Part shown: positions 1-11,729 of the stretch, piece after piece
Layout: every line of letters starts with the position of its first letter
How positions within the stretch are numbered: position 1 is the stretch's first letter
From: Macrosoma leucophasiata
Taxonomy: Eukaryota; Arthropoda; Insecta; Lepidoptera; Hedylidae
Length of the DNA: 64,000 nt
Assembly: GCA_036365455.1 (NCBI GenBank)
Contig: JAWQUS010000007.1
Coordinates: 17,934,001-17,998,000 of the forward strand
Reading direction: 5' to 3'
Program-made: the position numbers and the translations under genes
Notes under the pieces: generated by a model
Database searches by the model: none
What the model saw: the letters and a program-made list of their open reading frames with translations, nothing else
What the model was told of the DNA's origin: nothing

Positions 1-72
1 TGTCTATAGGCTGCAGTCATCACTTAACATCAATGTGAACTCCATGCTTGTTTGCCACTTTTATTACATAAA
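1..72 (+). repeat. SINE-like family A, 3' fragment
   Basis: The 3' end of an interspersed family seen about twelve times here. The diagnostic tail runs TCTATAGGCTGCAGTCATCA, then CATGCTTGTTTGCCACTT, then TTACAT and an A-run. It ends about 50 bp before the DOCK exon acceptor, so it sits in that gene's last intron. Confidence 0.7.
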
Positions 73-120
73 AAAATACACATAATAGCTTATATAAAAA
101 CCATATATTTGTTTTTACAG

Positions 121-334
121 GGAATTTCTGACTGTATGTCACTCGGCTCTGCAACTGAACGCGAAACTCATCAGCTCGGACCAGGTGTCTTACCAAGAGG
201 CGCTCGAAACGAACTACTACAAGTTGAGCGACTCGCTCTCCACCGTCCTCGGCCAACCCCTCCACGACATCCTCGTCAACGGCAACCTTAGTACCACTGT
301 CCCGGGAGTTGAACTCGAATGTAGTAATGCTTGA
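121..334 (+). CDS. DOCK-family guanine nucleotide exchange factor, last coding exon (partial)
   Basis: Terminal coding exon only. It follows a clear acceptor (T-rich tract then ACAG at 117-120), is entered in phase 1 and gives 70 codons before TGA at 332-334. The peptide includes CHSALQLNAKLISSDQ and YQEALETNYYKL. The pattern DQ..YQ..LE.NY.+L resembles the extreme C-terminus after the DHR2 (DOCKER) domain of DOCK proteins, which activate Rho/Rac/Cdc42 GTPases at the membrane. I cannot decide between the DOCK6-8 and DOCK9-11 groups from 70 residues. GC content is clearly higher than in the surroundings, with many C-ending codons, as expected of a conserved exon. All upstream exons lie left of the window. 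The antisense open frame over this segment is a shadow. Confidence 0.65.
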
Positions 335-1179
335 ATTGAAAATATTATATGGCACACCAACTTTGCCTGCCAACATGCACCAGGTTTTTGCAACGCTTAC
401 CTTAAGCGGAGTCTATGTTCTGCTGAATACACGCTAAAACATTCGTTAATTCTTTATTAAAGATTCTCTCTACACATCTGGTCAAATAATTTTAGATTCT
501 ACATAATTAATTCTCAACTGTCGTAAAAACAGTACTAAGATCTTTTTTAACTTCTAAGAATAGAATGAGATCTCGAAATTTTAACATCTAGTCTTGTCGA
601 ATTTTGCGATTTTACCAGTGGTAAATATTTCTCAATTTCTTAATATACATTGACATTTGATGAGTTCAAATGTAATGGACACCTTAGTAATGAGTTATTG
701 AACATATTAATAATAATTAAGGTATGATGCGCATTAAATGTTAATAATCAAACGTTTAAATTTGTTTGGGATAATGGTTTTATATAGGTTCACCTATTAT
801 TAATAGGTGCGTTACGGTTTATTTATGAATGTTTATTAATTTTAGTTTTGTACTAAAACTAAGAAATTTTGAATCTATCGACGTTTCATGTATGTTTTTA
901 CTAACGCGCCACACGCTTTTAATATCTTAATTAATTCCTTTCTCTCAATTTTTGTTACTCTGCTAGCAGACTGCCTTAAGTACTATAAATAATATGTAAA
1001 CAGTCAATTAGTTGTTCCATCCTAAAATATTGACTGTTATAACAACAATATTATACTTACAATAAACAGTTTCATTTGTAAATGCCATTAATTTATAATA
1101 GTTAAAGATAGCGTTTTCTATCAATCTCAAAATATAATCTAAAATAATGAAGAATATGAAAGGAATTAACGCTCTAACG
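335..1179. other. AT-rich non-coding sequence, probable DOCK 3' UTR and downstream DNA
   Basis: No convincing ORF, repeat or RNA gene was seen. It directly follows the DOCK stop codon, so part of it is presumably 3' UTR; I could not fix a polyadenylation site. Confidence 0.4.
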
Positions 1180-1180
1180 T

Positions 1181-1300
1181 CCAAGTACTCAAACGTCACT
1201 TAAATCTAAGTGGGACTTAAAAGTATCTTTATAAAACACGTTCAAACGAGAGAGAATTTTGAGGGTTGCTTAAAATTGAGTGACGTTTGAGTATTCGGCC
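1181..1300. mobile_element. Short inverted-repeat element (MITE-like), about 120 bp
   Basis: The ends share the inverted motif TACTCAAACGTCACT with a few mismatches just outside it (left about 1186-1200, right about 1279-1293). There is no coding capacity. The form fits a non-autonomous DNA transposon; I did not find a certain target duplication. Confidence 0.55.
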
Positions 1301-2660
1301 ATAAATCATTTGGTAATTTTGGTATTCAATATAAAATGTTCAATATTTTTTTAAAGAATCATTGATGTTCACGATTTTGCAAGGTACAAATATTGCCGTA
1401 CAATATTATAATATATTACATAAAAAATGTTTCACACAGTACCTCATAGGCCCGTTTGTAATTTTGTGAAATATAAATATAACAAACGATCATTTGTGTC
1501 ATACACCGTATTAATAAATTGCCACTACGGCATCATTATATAAACAGCAATTATTATCTAAGAGAATAACAATCCTAGAATGAATACTAGTACATACGTT
1601 AGTTACAACGAAAGTACTATTTTACAGATCGATTTTTACGGAATCGCTGCTATATACGATCTGACAATGATTACCATTAGCCACATATTGATACACATAT
1701 TAGCCATTAATAGATTGTTTAATTTACGGAAAAATAAAGGCAGCATTTTGTAATAGTAATGTGCTGTTGAAAAATTTTTTCTTTATCGGTTTCTTCTATA
1801 TGTACCGCACAACACTAACGAAATCCTATTCTTGAAGACAACTCCATCTCAAGTTTTTTGTATTATCTGCATAAATAATTAGACAACATGAACCAAATTC
1901 ATTCCTAGCTGTTGCTATAAATATTTTAACTAATAAGAAGCTACGTGCGCCAAATCGTTCAAATCGCCCATTTGTAAGCCCGTATTCTGAAAATACTACT
2001 AAACTTAATAACAATAATAAAATATACAGAAATGTATATAGGTAAATTAAAATATTTATGTACCGTTTTTTTTTCATAAAAATATCGCAATAGGCAAAAA
2101 AATCATACCGGTGTTTCGGCTCTTACCCAGCTATTCTCAAAAACTTCATATCAATATATTGTATTTATTATACAAAAGCAATGTCAGCATAATCATTCGA
2201 CTTTCGATACTACTTTCGTTTTATTTTATTCTATTTATCAGATTTTGTTATTCATCGACAATATTATAATAAAATATGAAAATTTTATGTATATATCTAT
2301 AACTTAATATGTCGTTCTAGGTCATCGGAGCATCTTAAAACCTATTGCAGCCATACTTTCGAATCGATTGAACCAATCACATGATTGTACTTACCTATTT
2401 CAAGCCGAATAATCTCTTAATTTATAATGTGTTTAATATTGTGATAGTTTTAGTACAAAAATCGAATGATTATGATTATAAATTGAAACAATAGAAGCCA
2501 ATTTCTTTTACAGCAATTTCTTTTTCAAACTACCCCGTCAGGAAGTACCCGTGAAGATACGAGTACAATATATTGTTGTCTCTGACATATTTATTTCCTA
2601 ATACAATGACCATAATGATGTATCTTCTATATACGAGTAAATCGCCGTATTTGTTGTATA
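1301..2660. other. Intergenic AT-rich DNA
   Basis: Nothing recognisable was found. Open frames here are short, AT-rich and without domain signal. Confidence 0.4.
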
Positions 2661-2860
2661 GACTGCCTCAGTAGTCTAGTGGTAGAAGGCCAGTACTATT
2701 TTGCGAACTTCAGCATTATAGTAGTGACCTTCTACTTTGGTTCGATCCCCCAGTCGAGGGGCTATCAGAGATGTATTATCTTTTATCTCTGGTCCTGGTT
2801 CTCTGATTTCCCAGTGCAACCCTCAGAGATTGGTAATGTGCCCGGAGATAATTTCGGTGC
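2661..2860 (+). mobile_element. tRNA-derived SINE (family B), diverged and truncated
   Basis: The head has a pol III A-box-like GTCTAGTGGTAGAAGG and a B-box-like GGTTCGATCCCC, followed by the family B body (tail GTAATGTGCCCGGAGAT). Better copies lie at 25093-25402 and 10815-11117 (minus). It stops matching around 2860, before the normal 3' end. Confidence 0.65.
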
Positions 2861-3299
2861 GATTTTACCACCATTTGGAGACTTTCTCGTAACTTCGCTT
2901 TAAGCTTAGCTTTGTAAGCAAGCGCACCAGCTCACCGCATTCGCCTAGATTTGGTCCCTTTGGTCCTAAGAGTCTGAGCAAAATGTTAAAGTAACCCTCG
3001 AATTCCGTAATCACAGGGCTAACGCGTAAATATTTTTGCACATCTGACTGATAATAACAATTCCAACATTTTGAACGTTCCAACTAAATAAAACTGTAGT
3101 TCAGTTTTTTTTTTCATTAGCTTCTATAATATTATTTTTTGTTACTGCCAAAAGTACCTAACGTTTTCGATATGTTACGTCCCAAGTAAGTCGGTATTAG
3201 GCTGTAATTTCATTTTATTTGCTGTCAGCACGTAATAATTGAGTTTGAGCCATAGTATACTTACATAAAGTAAATTACAATATAATCAAAAGATCTTTA

Positions 3300-3545
3300 C
3301 TGGTGGTAGAGCTCCAGTGACGGAGCTCGCGGGTGTAATGGTAGTGTTCAGCACTATCGTGTTCCGGTGAGGTGGTAATTTACGGCCCTGTAATTTCCGG
3401 CACAGAGGCATAACACCTTAGGCCTCAGAAGTGGTAACGCATCTGCATTTTGACCTTGGTCTTTGTGTGGGTGTCTATAGGCTGCAGTCATCACTTATCA
3501 TCAACTGCATGCTTGTTTGCCACTTCCATTACATAAAAAAAAATG
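3300..3545 (+). mobile_element. SINE-like family A
   Basis: It begins TGGTGGTAGAGCTCCAGTGA and ends TTACAT plus an A-run. The middle is shorter than in the 24206-24486 copy: the stretch holding GCACCACCGCATTACC is missing. Confidence 0.7.
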
Positions 3546-3776
3546 ACAGGAGTTGTGTATGTGTATGTAGATGCATAAACATCATTCGGAAATTCTTTTG
3601 AACTCTAAAATAATTAAGTAAGATTTTAAGATGTAAGAATGATCGTGTTCTTTAATAATAGACCTAAACAAAATTTAATATTTACTTGCTTGTGACGTCA
3701 CATTAACATACGAGTACATGTTTCAAGTATCAACTGCTGTTTCAAGTTTCAAATGAACAACAAAACTTGTTTTAAA

Positions 3777-3804
3777 TTTTTAAACGCTTTCGAGCGTTTA
3801 AAAA
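3777..3804. other. Perfect 12-bp hairpin with TTCG loop
   Basis: TTTTTAAACGCT and its reverse complement flank TTCG. It lies immediately before a tandem repeat array. Its function is unknown. Confidence 0.5.
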
Positions 3805-3812
3805 GTTTCAAC

Positions 3813-4105
3813 AAAAATGTTTATTTATTACACAAAATCTAAAGTATAAGACACGCAAAAACGTTTATTTGTTACACAAAATCTAAAGTATAAGACACGC
3901 AAAAAACGTTTATTTGTTACACAAAATCTAAAGTATAAGACACGCAAAAAACGTTTATTTGTTACACAAAATCTAAAGTATAAGACACGCAAAAACGTTT
4001 ATTTGTTACACAAAATCTAAAGTATAAGACACGCAAAAACGTTTATTTGTTACACAAAATCTAAAGTATAAGACACGCAAAAACGTTTAATTGTTACACA
4101 AAATC
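3813..4105. repeat. 44-45-bp minisatellite, about seven copies
   Basis: Head-to-tail copies of a unit beginning GTTTATTTGTTACACAAAAT and ending AAGACACGCAAAAAC. The inner copies are almost identical and vary mainly in the A-run length; the first and last are more diverged. No unique spacers separate the units, so this is not CRISPR-like. Confidence 0.9.
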
Positions 4106-4109
4106 GATA

Positions 4110-5378
4110 AAATAAGAATCGACAGGCAAAAGAATGCACTAGTATATCTTAAATTTATACTTCTAGGTATTTTTTATTTCTACAGCAATATTTGATTTTG
4201 ACTTTTATTCCACCTAGCCATTTGCTCAAACTACAAACGTGCCTTTAGATTCATTAATGCCTGTTGTACATTCTCTTTTCTACTTTGTAATAATACAGTA
4301 TTTTAACGACACATGACATTGTAATACATAAGTAAATTGTTGTTCTCTTCGGAGTAAAAATAGTATTATATCGCGTTTTAATTTTATGTGAAAAGGTTTA
4401 TGCCTGTTTAATTTATTTTTGTTGAAGAGCCTTGTTTGTTAAGATTAATAATTTAATATGTAATTTATGTCAGCCGTATGTTTAAGTATGTATTCGTGTA
4501 TTGTAATACTGATTCTTAATCTTTAATTATTAATTGGTCTTCGCTTCAGCCATAGTCATATTGCAGGTGTTATTATAACAAGATGCAACAAATATGGCGC
4601 CGAAATTGAAGAAAAAAATTAATATTGGACTTTGTTCGAAATACAAATACTAATTCACATTTTCAGTTACATTTACCTAGTCATTACGGGACTTAGTTAT
4701 GTGAAGCGGAGACCGATCTTTATTATTTTTATTTATTACATTTTAATCAAATTCTTCTAAATATTTATTACCTTAAAAATAATAATTTTCATACATACTC
4801 ATTCCAAAACAAAATTATTCATTTTTTAATTTACTTTGTTATTTGAAAAAGTCTACTAAAGATGCCTGTAACAAATACTAATGATCAATTAATTAGATAA
4901 TAAAATGTATATTTGTTTTTTTTTTATTTGAGTATTCTTTGTTTTTTTAGGTAATTCAAATAGGATGCCAATTTTATCATATTATTATTACCAATTGGTA
5001 TATAATTATGTAGTAGCAAAATTTGGCGATTTAATGAAATCACAATACGTTACGTAAATAAGCCATGAATAAAAAAATGAATAGTAAGTATTAGGTAACA
5101 TTCGTAGTACCTAAAAATAAAATTAGTAAACTATGCACAAATATGTTATTCGAATCTTTGTATCTTGTATTGTAATCTGAACTTTGTCCTTTTAATACAT
5201 TTATAAAAATACAATTTGTGTTTTATTTACTTTTCTTAAGGCTGCAAACTAAATAAAAGGGTAAAAGTGTAGGACGAGTGTTCGTGTGCAAACATTCGAA
5301 TTATTGTAAAAACTGCGCTACATTGGTATAGCTACACTTTGGAATTAAATAGTAATCAGCACCCGTGATTTATTTTTT
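4110..5378. other. Intergenic AT-rich DNA
   Basis: No gene, repeat or RNA was recognised. Confidence 0.4.
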
Positions 5379-5382
5379 ATGT

Positions 5383-5455
5383 TATGAAAGTGGCAAACAA
5401 GCATGCAGCTCACATTGATGTTAAGTGATGACTGCAGCCTATAGACACCCACAGA
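5383..5455 (-). repeat. SINE-like family A, 3' fragment
   Basis: Minus-strand copy of the family A tail (TGTCTATAGGCTGCAGTCAT to GTTTGCCACTT). Confidence 0.65.
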
Positions 5456-5524
5456 TAAACCAGAGGTGACCGTACGAAAATATTATATAAAAGCGCAGTT
5501 TTGTACAACCTGCAAAAGTCCATC

Positions 5525-5915
5525 ATATGCTGAACCACCAACGCCACTTATGCCACCAATGCCACCAACACTACTAACTCCAACAACACCATCAACGCTA
5601 CCAACACCAATAACGCCACCACCACCAACGCCATTAACCTCACCAAGGCCATTAACTCCACCATCGCCACAAACGCCACCAATATCACCAACGCTATCAA
5701 AACCCCCAACGCTACTACCACCGTCACCATAACCGCCACCACCATCACCATCACTACCACCACCGCTACCAATGCCACCAACGCCATAAACGCCACCAAC
5801 GCCATTAACACCACCACTACCATTAACGCCTCCACCACACTACCACCAACTCTATCAATGCCGGCCACTAACGCTACCAACGCCACTAACACCACCAATG
5901 CCACCAACAAACACA
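5525..5915. repeat. Degenerate CCACCA/ACGCCA trinucleotide tract
   Basis: A long stretch of imperfect ACC, ACG, CCA and CTA triplets. It keeps both strands open, giving Pro/Thr on plus and Val/Ala/Leu/Met on minus, but neither reading looks like a real protein. Confidence 0.8.
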
Positions 5916-5997
5916 ATGCAACGCAATAACTAACGATTTTTGTGTAATATTCACCATTAAGGAAAGCTGTAAATTTTGCCGTTTTCGCAATACTTTT

Positions 5998-6418
5998 TAT
6001 TACTGCTCCTCTCCCATTCATCTTAGCGTGATGCTATAGCCTTCCTCGATAAATGTAATATCTTACACTAAAATAATTTTACAAATCGATCCAGTCTTTA
6101 GTGGTGGTAGAGCTCCAGTGACGGACCACACGGGCGTAGGCACCACCGCATTACCTACCTAATATTCTTGCCGCTAAATGGTAGTGTTCAGCACTATCGT
6201 GTGAACTATAATGTGTTGCGTTCAGGTGGTAATGTATGGCCCTGTAATTTCCATCACAGTGGCATAACACCTTAGACCTCAGGAGTGGCAACGCATCTGC
6301 ATTTTGACCTCTGGACTTTGTGTGAGTGTCTATAGACTGTAGTCATTTCATAACATCAATGTGAACTACATGTTTGTTTGCCACTTTCATTACATAAAAA
6401 AAAACAAACTCTTCAGCT
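5998..6418 (-). mobile_element. Family E repeat split by a SINE-like insertion
   Basis: The left part matches the family E consensus (CATCTTAGCGTGATG, CTCGATAAATG, AAATCG.TCCAGT). After the family A insertion the right part resumes with AAACAAACTCTTCAGCTTT. The interruption shows that family A inserted later. Confidence 0.55.
6101..6400 (+). mobile_element. SINE-like family A, near full length
   Basis: GTGGTGGTAGAGCTCCAGTG head, CGCATTACCTACCTAATATT middle and GTTTGCCACTTTCATTACAT plus A-run tail. It is nested in a family E repeat. Confidence 0.75.
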
Positions 6419-6879
6419 TTCCACCGCCTTGCCCCTCATGACTGCCGGCGGGCTTTGTACATTGTGCGGGCGAGGTGCGGGCAGTGCTCAAACATTATTT
6501 TGCTGTGATTAGAGTTATTTAAAAACTGCGATAACTCCCAAGATATTGATTTAAATCGAATGAAGTAAAGGGCAAATTCGTTTTAAATTAAATATTTGTG
6601 ATGAATAACATTTTTATTTGGATAAGGATTAATATCATGTTTTTTAGAACACCTTCGCAAATAATGCATTATTTTGGAACAACTTTGGTTAGTTTATAAA
6701 AGCTTATAGTGAGCTAACAAGATAGACATATGCTGTCGCGAACTTTTTTTAGAACGTTTGAAGAGGAAAAATCCTGCAATACATGATTATTGTGAAACTT
6801 TTACCGTTTACGCAGCGCACGCAGCGGCAGCTCTCAATAGGAGAAAAATCCCCCGATTTTGAAACATTCCTCTTTGGTG

Positions 6880-7025
6880 CTGCGCTCCTATTGGTCTATC
6901 GTCCTCGATAAATGGACTATCTAACACTGAAAGAATTTTTCAAATCGGACCAGTAGTTACTGAGATTAACGCGTTCAAACTAACAAACAAACAAACTCTT
7001 CAGCTTTATAATATTAGTTTAGATT
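6880..7025 (-). repeat. Family E interspersed repeat
   Basis: Contains CTCGATAAATGGACTATCTA, AATCGGACCAGTAG and AAACAAACTCTTCAGCTTTA, shared with 14634-14825 (plus) and 45441-45670 (minus). Confidence 0.55.
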
Positions 7026-7184
7026 GGGCAAAATATGAAAAAAAAAAACGTTTATTGCATGGGGACACCGCTTAATTTTTTAATTTTTAGTATTTGTTGT
7101 TATAGTCGCAATGGAAATAAATGCCTACATAATTTGTGAAAATATCAGCGTTCTGACTATCACGGTTTATGAGATACAGCCTTC

Positions 7185-7278
7185 AGCTTGGTGACAGACA
7201 GACGGACAGACGGACAGACAGACAGTGGAGGTTAGGATAGGATTCCGTTTTTACCTTTTAGGTACGGAACCCTAAAAA
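7185..7278 (-). repeat. Family D repeat end, with GACAGACGGACA tract
   Basis: On the minus strand it reads TTTTTAGGGTTCCGTACCTA followed by CTGTCTGTCCGTCTGTCC, the start shared with copies at 47740 and 26838. Confidence 0.55.
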
Positions 7279-7289
7279 ACGATCGCGCA

Positions 7290-7625
7290 TGAGACGCGTC
7301 AGGTGTACGTGGCGACTTCTTCTTTTCGAGTCAGCGGCTCGATACGTTTTAATTTTGTCAAATTTTGTCCGCCCAATACCTTGCTGCAGCGACTGCAGCA
7401 TCGCTTGCCTTTTGGAGGTCATCTAAAGTGCAGGAGCAGGGGGCTAATGGACAAAGAAGCATGTGTTGCACCGTCTGAGATGGAACCCCACAGTCCGTAG
7501 ACGGAGAAGTGAAACACCAGTTATGCAGGTTTTGTCTGCAACGGCCTACTTGGGAACGTAATCGGTTAAGCGATTTCCAGAGGGACCATTGCAGATCTTG
7601 ACCTGAAGGAGGATGTTTCATTTTC
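7290..7625 (-). pseudogene. Jockey-type LINE, C-terminal coding remnant
   Basis: The minus-strand reading contains LNRLRSQVGRCRQNLHNW, then a CCHC-like segment around MLLCPLAPCSCTLDDL and ARYWADKI before a stop. This is the pattern at the end of lepidopteran Jockey-type reverse transcriptase proteins (GRCR..L..W, then C-x-C...H...CP). Only the last 80 or so codons survive; the segment at 7640-8054 stays open for a while but has no recognisable domain. Confidence 0.6.
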
Positions 7626-8429
7626 CACCGTATTATTATCTCCTCTTCCTCCTCTAGGACTTTTGAGAGTAGAGTGTGCTGCGAAAAAAACTTTTAAGCC
7701 TTTTAAGCCTGGATGGTGGAAGAAAATAGTCGAAGAGGGGATGTCGATGATCAGATTCTTGTTTCCACTTTTCAATACAACAAGCGACCTCGTGAAAATC
7801 TGCGAAAACGTTATTTCTAATTTGTGCCTGATCGCGAAGGCACATATCCCTATTATAAATCGTTCCCATGATGCCGCCGCTAATGGTGGACGAGACACAC
7901 AAAGAGTCTTAATTTCCCGTCTTCTGCTACAGCCTACCCGCCCCTTGGCGGCGAGGTCTATGCAGGATTTCCCACATAAAAAAACAGTATTACTGGGGGA
8001 TACACGGAATAACGATTTGCGAGAGTTGTAACTCGTATTAGGGTCGAGCGGCACAAAGGAGACACGAACGCGGTGCGGATCGGTGCGTAGATCTCTTATT
8101 TATTTGTGTAATGTTGTATGAATTTATTAATCGCGGAGATGGCCAGCGTGGTCTCATCGTCTGGATCTTTGAGCGCGTACAAATAAATGGAGTATAAAAC
8201 GCGACTGCCCTTACAAGCGGGTTTGGATGGTGCAGATGAGTCTAGGCATAAATTATTGTAGAAAGAGGTTGATGTCGAAGAAAAATTCGAGATCTTCTCA
8301 TGGCACAGTATTCGTAACTTTGTAACTAATCTCCTCCGAAACGGCTTGGGTTTGACCGATTTTTGTTTCTTTTTTTGTGTATATTTGGTAGGTTTAATAA
8401 AAATAGGTCGTAAAGTAGTTATAATTTCA

Positions 8430-8690
8430 TGCTAAGGCGACGACCTAGATAGACCAGCGGTGTGAGACGACCGTTTGATTTGAAGGGTCGGGTTCGATCG
8501 AGGCAAATATTTGTAGGGCCTACAGATTTTGTTTCGGGTCTGGGTATTTGTGATGTGTATGTGGTGGGTGTGTATACAACACAACGGCACACCCACGACA
8601 CAGATTTATACCTGGTGTGTGTATGTGTGTGCGTGGGCTGTGAGTGCAAGGGTATTTATTTATTTACTACTCATTACCGAGACAGCTAGT
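8430..8690 (+). mobile_element. tRNA-derived SINE (third family) with GT-rich tail
   Basis: The head GATAGACCAGCGGTGTGAGA resembles a pol III A box and GGGTTCGATCGAGGCAAATA resembles a B box. The body (GTTTCGGGTCTGGGTATTTG) is followed by a TG-rich stretch. Single copy in this window. Confidence 0.5.
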
Positions 8691-9032
8691 TTTAAATTCG
8701 GTTGGCATTACCAAAATTTGGCATTTGTTGATCAAAAACTTACAGTATGTATTCTGATGGAATTACCTAAAACCTAAGAACGTTCTAGGTAAGTACGCTT
8801 TTCAACGTGATACTTCGTTTTCTTTAGACTGTGCTGATACTATGAAGCAATAATCGAATTTCCATTATTTGTAATGGCAGCCCTGGATAATAAATAAATC
8901 TGACATTATATTTTTTATTATAGCAATCCTGTAAAGTTATCAAGCAAAAAGCGAGGTTGCTGATCTCGTTTGATATTTTATTATTTTCTATTGACTTGGT
9001 TATTGTGTAAATATTAATTTCTCTTCAAGGAC

Positions 9033-11685
9033 ATGGAAGACGAACTAGAGGACAGAGTTTTGCACCAGACTTATATTTCGTTTATGAAAGTTTTATCTCG
9101 TTTCACAAGTGGTTCGTTTGCCAGTGTAGTGAGCTATTTATGGAACATGGTGCGACTTTATTTACTACGGTCCGAAGTTATAGTGTTCACGCTCGGTATA
9201 ATTTTATTTCTGATGTATCTTCAGACGATTGAAATATGGAGTCGAACGATGTTGAGTAGATTATCACAAGCGATGAATCCTCTGACTGCCGTTCAACGAA
9301 TGAAACTTATGGAAGGTTCAGATGCTGACAAACAGAGCTGGGAATTGAAAGGCACGCTAAGTGCAGCTTATGCAATCAAAGGTCGAAGAATGCACATGGA
9401 AGATAAGTTTATAATCAACGAGAACATAAACAATACTGGCATCTCATTGTTCGCTATATTTGACGGCCACGGGGGCGAGTTTGCCGCCAACTACGCTAAA
9501 GACCATTTGATACAAAATTTATACAACAAAGTAGTCGAATTGAGCGCTTTCAAAGATGGAAAATTGGTAAATACGCCGCTGAAAGACATCACTGAAGAAA
9601 TTAAGCAAAAAGAGCCTGAAACAAATCTAAGCGTTGAACGGAGAACAAGTTTCAAAAAGTCTGCAAGTACAGCAGATGACAGCTTAAAAAAAGAAATAAC
9701 AGATCCAGAATTACTGGCACAGCTATCTAAATCCAGACCTATTACGAGGGAAGTGAAATTGAATGCTAAACCAGTAAAAAATGTAGCAGTACCACTCTCC
9801 AATTATGTTGACAAAGGGAAAATAAACTATGGTAAACTATTGACAGATGAAGTGTTAGCTGCGGACAGGCTTCTTGTGGAGGCTGCCAAACGTTCCATGA
9901 ATGTTGCGGGCACTACAGCACTTATTGCTGTGCTAGAAGACAATCATTTAATAGTTGCAAATGTGGGAGACTCAAGAGGTGTGATGTGTGATGCTCGTGG
10001 GAATGCTATTCCTGTATCATTTGATCACAAACCACAGCAGGTGAGTTTCATTTTTACATTATCTACAATATACCTTTTACAGTTAGTGAGAAAAAAGTTG
10101 CCTTTGATGTATGTCTGTAGATATTGCCCATTTCATCTTCTATGGGTCTCTAGTCTGGTCTCTTCTCTTCTTCTCTTTCTAATCTACCTTGCACTAATTT
10201 GAGATGAGTTAACTTATCAATACTACTAGTCAATAAGAAGGGTAAAATCTAATTTGCAATCTAATACATTCAGTCCAGCAAATGGGAAATGCTGTGTAAC
10301 CCATTTGCTGGGTCACGACTCTGTACCAGGCCATCAATGTAAAGTACTAAAGGCGAAATATTCCTGCCTTTTTTTAATCATAAAATATTCTTAATAATAA
10401 TTGTGTATTATTTTACCTAAAACAACTGGCCTGTGTTAAAATTATTAAGTGGGTCATAAAGGGGCAGTCTGAAAATTGTCAGACCATGGCAGCAATGTTG
10501 GGGAACCACTGTTAAAGCATAAATAAGATGAGTAATAAACATTATTCTTATACTTATCTCTAAAGAGGTAGACAAAGGTGAAAACATGGATTCTTATCAC
10601 CCAGATATTGTTTACAGTTAAGAAAGATATATAATGTATTTTTTTTTGGGTTCTGCATAGTTGGGAGTGAACTTTGCCATAGAGACATTTTCCAATAGGA
10701 AAAACCCATCATATCACTGTAGATTGAACTATGTCTAGCTTTGGTACTTATATGGTCACAATATTCTGCAAAATAGTTGATCACTTTTATTTAACTTACA
10801 ACAAATTTAAAGATAACATCACACTTGTAATCCCCGAAGACGTAGGCAGAAGTAAATGCATGTATGTATTCAATTATACTTGGAATCACCCACGATTTAC
10901 TGGTTACGTTTTGGTCCATGTAACAGGTGGCGAGCTTATTGACATCTCCAGGCACAATACCAAATTTCTAAGTACTTGGAAACTTCCAGAATATGGTAAA
11001 ATCCCAATAGAACCAGAGATAAAGGATTTTACACCTTTATCTCTAATATCCCCCGACCCTGGAATCGAACCCAGGACCCCAGCGTAGTAGTAGTGGCCTG
11101 CTACTGAGGCAGTCAAAGAAAAAATAAAACTTTGGACAAAACTTGAAGCTGCTAAATAATGATAACTATTATGTTCACTACAGATATTGGCCACTACCAC
11201 TGATATTAATTGATGATACAATGCGCAATTGTTCAAAAAATAAACATACAGAAAAAAAAATACCATAAATTGTTATTGTGAACTATGTTATTTTTCAGGT
11301 AAGAGAACAAAAAAGAATAGAAGCAGCTGGAGGTTACATTGCCTTTAATGGTGTATGGCGAGTAGCAGGAATTTTAGCCACAAGTCGGGCTATGGGAGAT
11401 TATCCACTAAAAGATAAAAACTTTGTCATTGCTGATCCTGATATACTTGCATTTAATCTAGATGACCACAAACCAATGTTCTTAGTTCTTGCCTCTGATG
11501 GTCTATGGGATACGTTTTCAAACGATGAAGCCGTTAAATTTATCAAAGAACGATTGGACGAACCAGATTTTGGAGCAAAAAGCTTGACACTTCAAGCATA
11601 CTACAGAGGATCAGTTGACAACATCACAGTTTTAGTTATAAATTTTCTACAAAATAAAATATCTTCGTCAGTTACTTCAGAGTAA
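9033..11685 (+). CDS. PPM1L: PPM1L-like metal-dependent Ser/Thr protein phosphatase (PP2C)
   Basis: Coding exons are 9033-10040 and 11299-11685 (GT/AG, phase 0), giving 464 residues. PP2C enzymes remove phosphate from Ser/Thr using two metal ions; PPM1L is known as an ER-membrane phosphatase acting on stress-kinase and ceramide-transport regulators. Visible hallmarks are metal-site MED at 122-124, DGHGG at 144-148, NVGDSRG at 310-316, ASDGLWD at 401-407 and DNIT at 443-446. A hydrophobic segment at about 49-65 fits the N-terminal membrane anchor of PPM1L. The protein is about 100 residues longer than the vertebrate protein, mainly through a Lys/Ser-rich loop at about 175-260. ATG 9033 is chosen because it begins the long frame and precedes the anchor. 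The intron contains a tRNA-derived SINE. Any 5' non-coding exon was not resolved. Confidence 0.93.
10815..11117 (-). mobile_element. tRNA-derived SINE (family B), near full length
   Basis: Lies in the PPM1L intron on the minus strand, with B box GGTTCGATTCCAGGGTCGGG and tail GGGGATTACAAGTGTGATGT. Any open frame here is SINE sequence, not an exon. Confidence 0.75.
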
Positions 11686-11703
11686 AACAATATTAATATT
11701 ACA

Positions 11704-11727
11704 AATAAAATTAAATGTTTTAATAAA
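11704..11727 (+). promoter_or_regulatory. PPM1L polyadenylation signals
   Basis: Two AATAAA hexamers (11704-11709 and 11722-11727) lie 19-42 bp after the PPM1L stop codon, implying a very short 3' UTR if used. Confidence 0.5.
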
Positions 11728-11729
11728 AA

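Noticed and set aside
20..376. 118-residue minus-strand open frame
   Set aside because: Antisense shadow of the GC-rich DOCK exon.
2661..2770. tRNA-like sequence
   Set aside because: A and B boxes are present, but no full cloverleaf or acceptor stem; the body identifies it as a SINE head. The same holds for 25093, 47049 and 8430.
3813..4105. CRISPR-like array
   Set aside because: Units abut without unique spacers, and the context is an insect-type nuclear genome.
5466..6021. Pro/Thr-rich plus-strand and Val/Leu-rich minus-strand open frames
   Set aside because: Both come from one degenerate trinucleotide tract; neither shows splice context, a domain or a credible start.
7640..8054. Overlapping 122- and 162-residue frames on both strands
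   Set aside because: No domain recognised, no splice pattern, and adjacent to a LINE remnant; left unassigned.
10731..11087. 118-residue plus-strand frame in the PPM1L intron
   Set aside because: Mostly the reverse of a tRNA-derived SINE; not conserved coding sequence.
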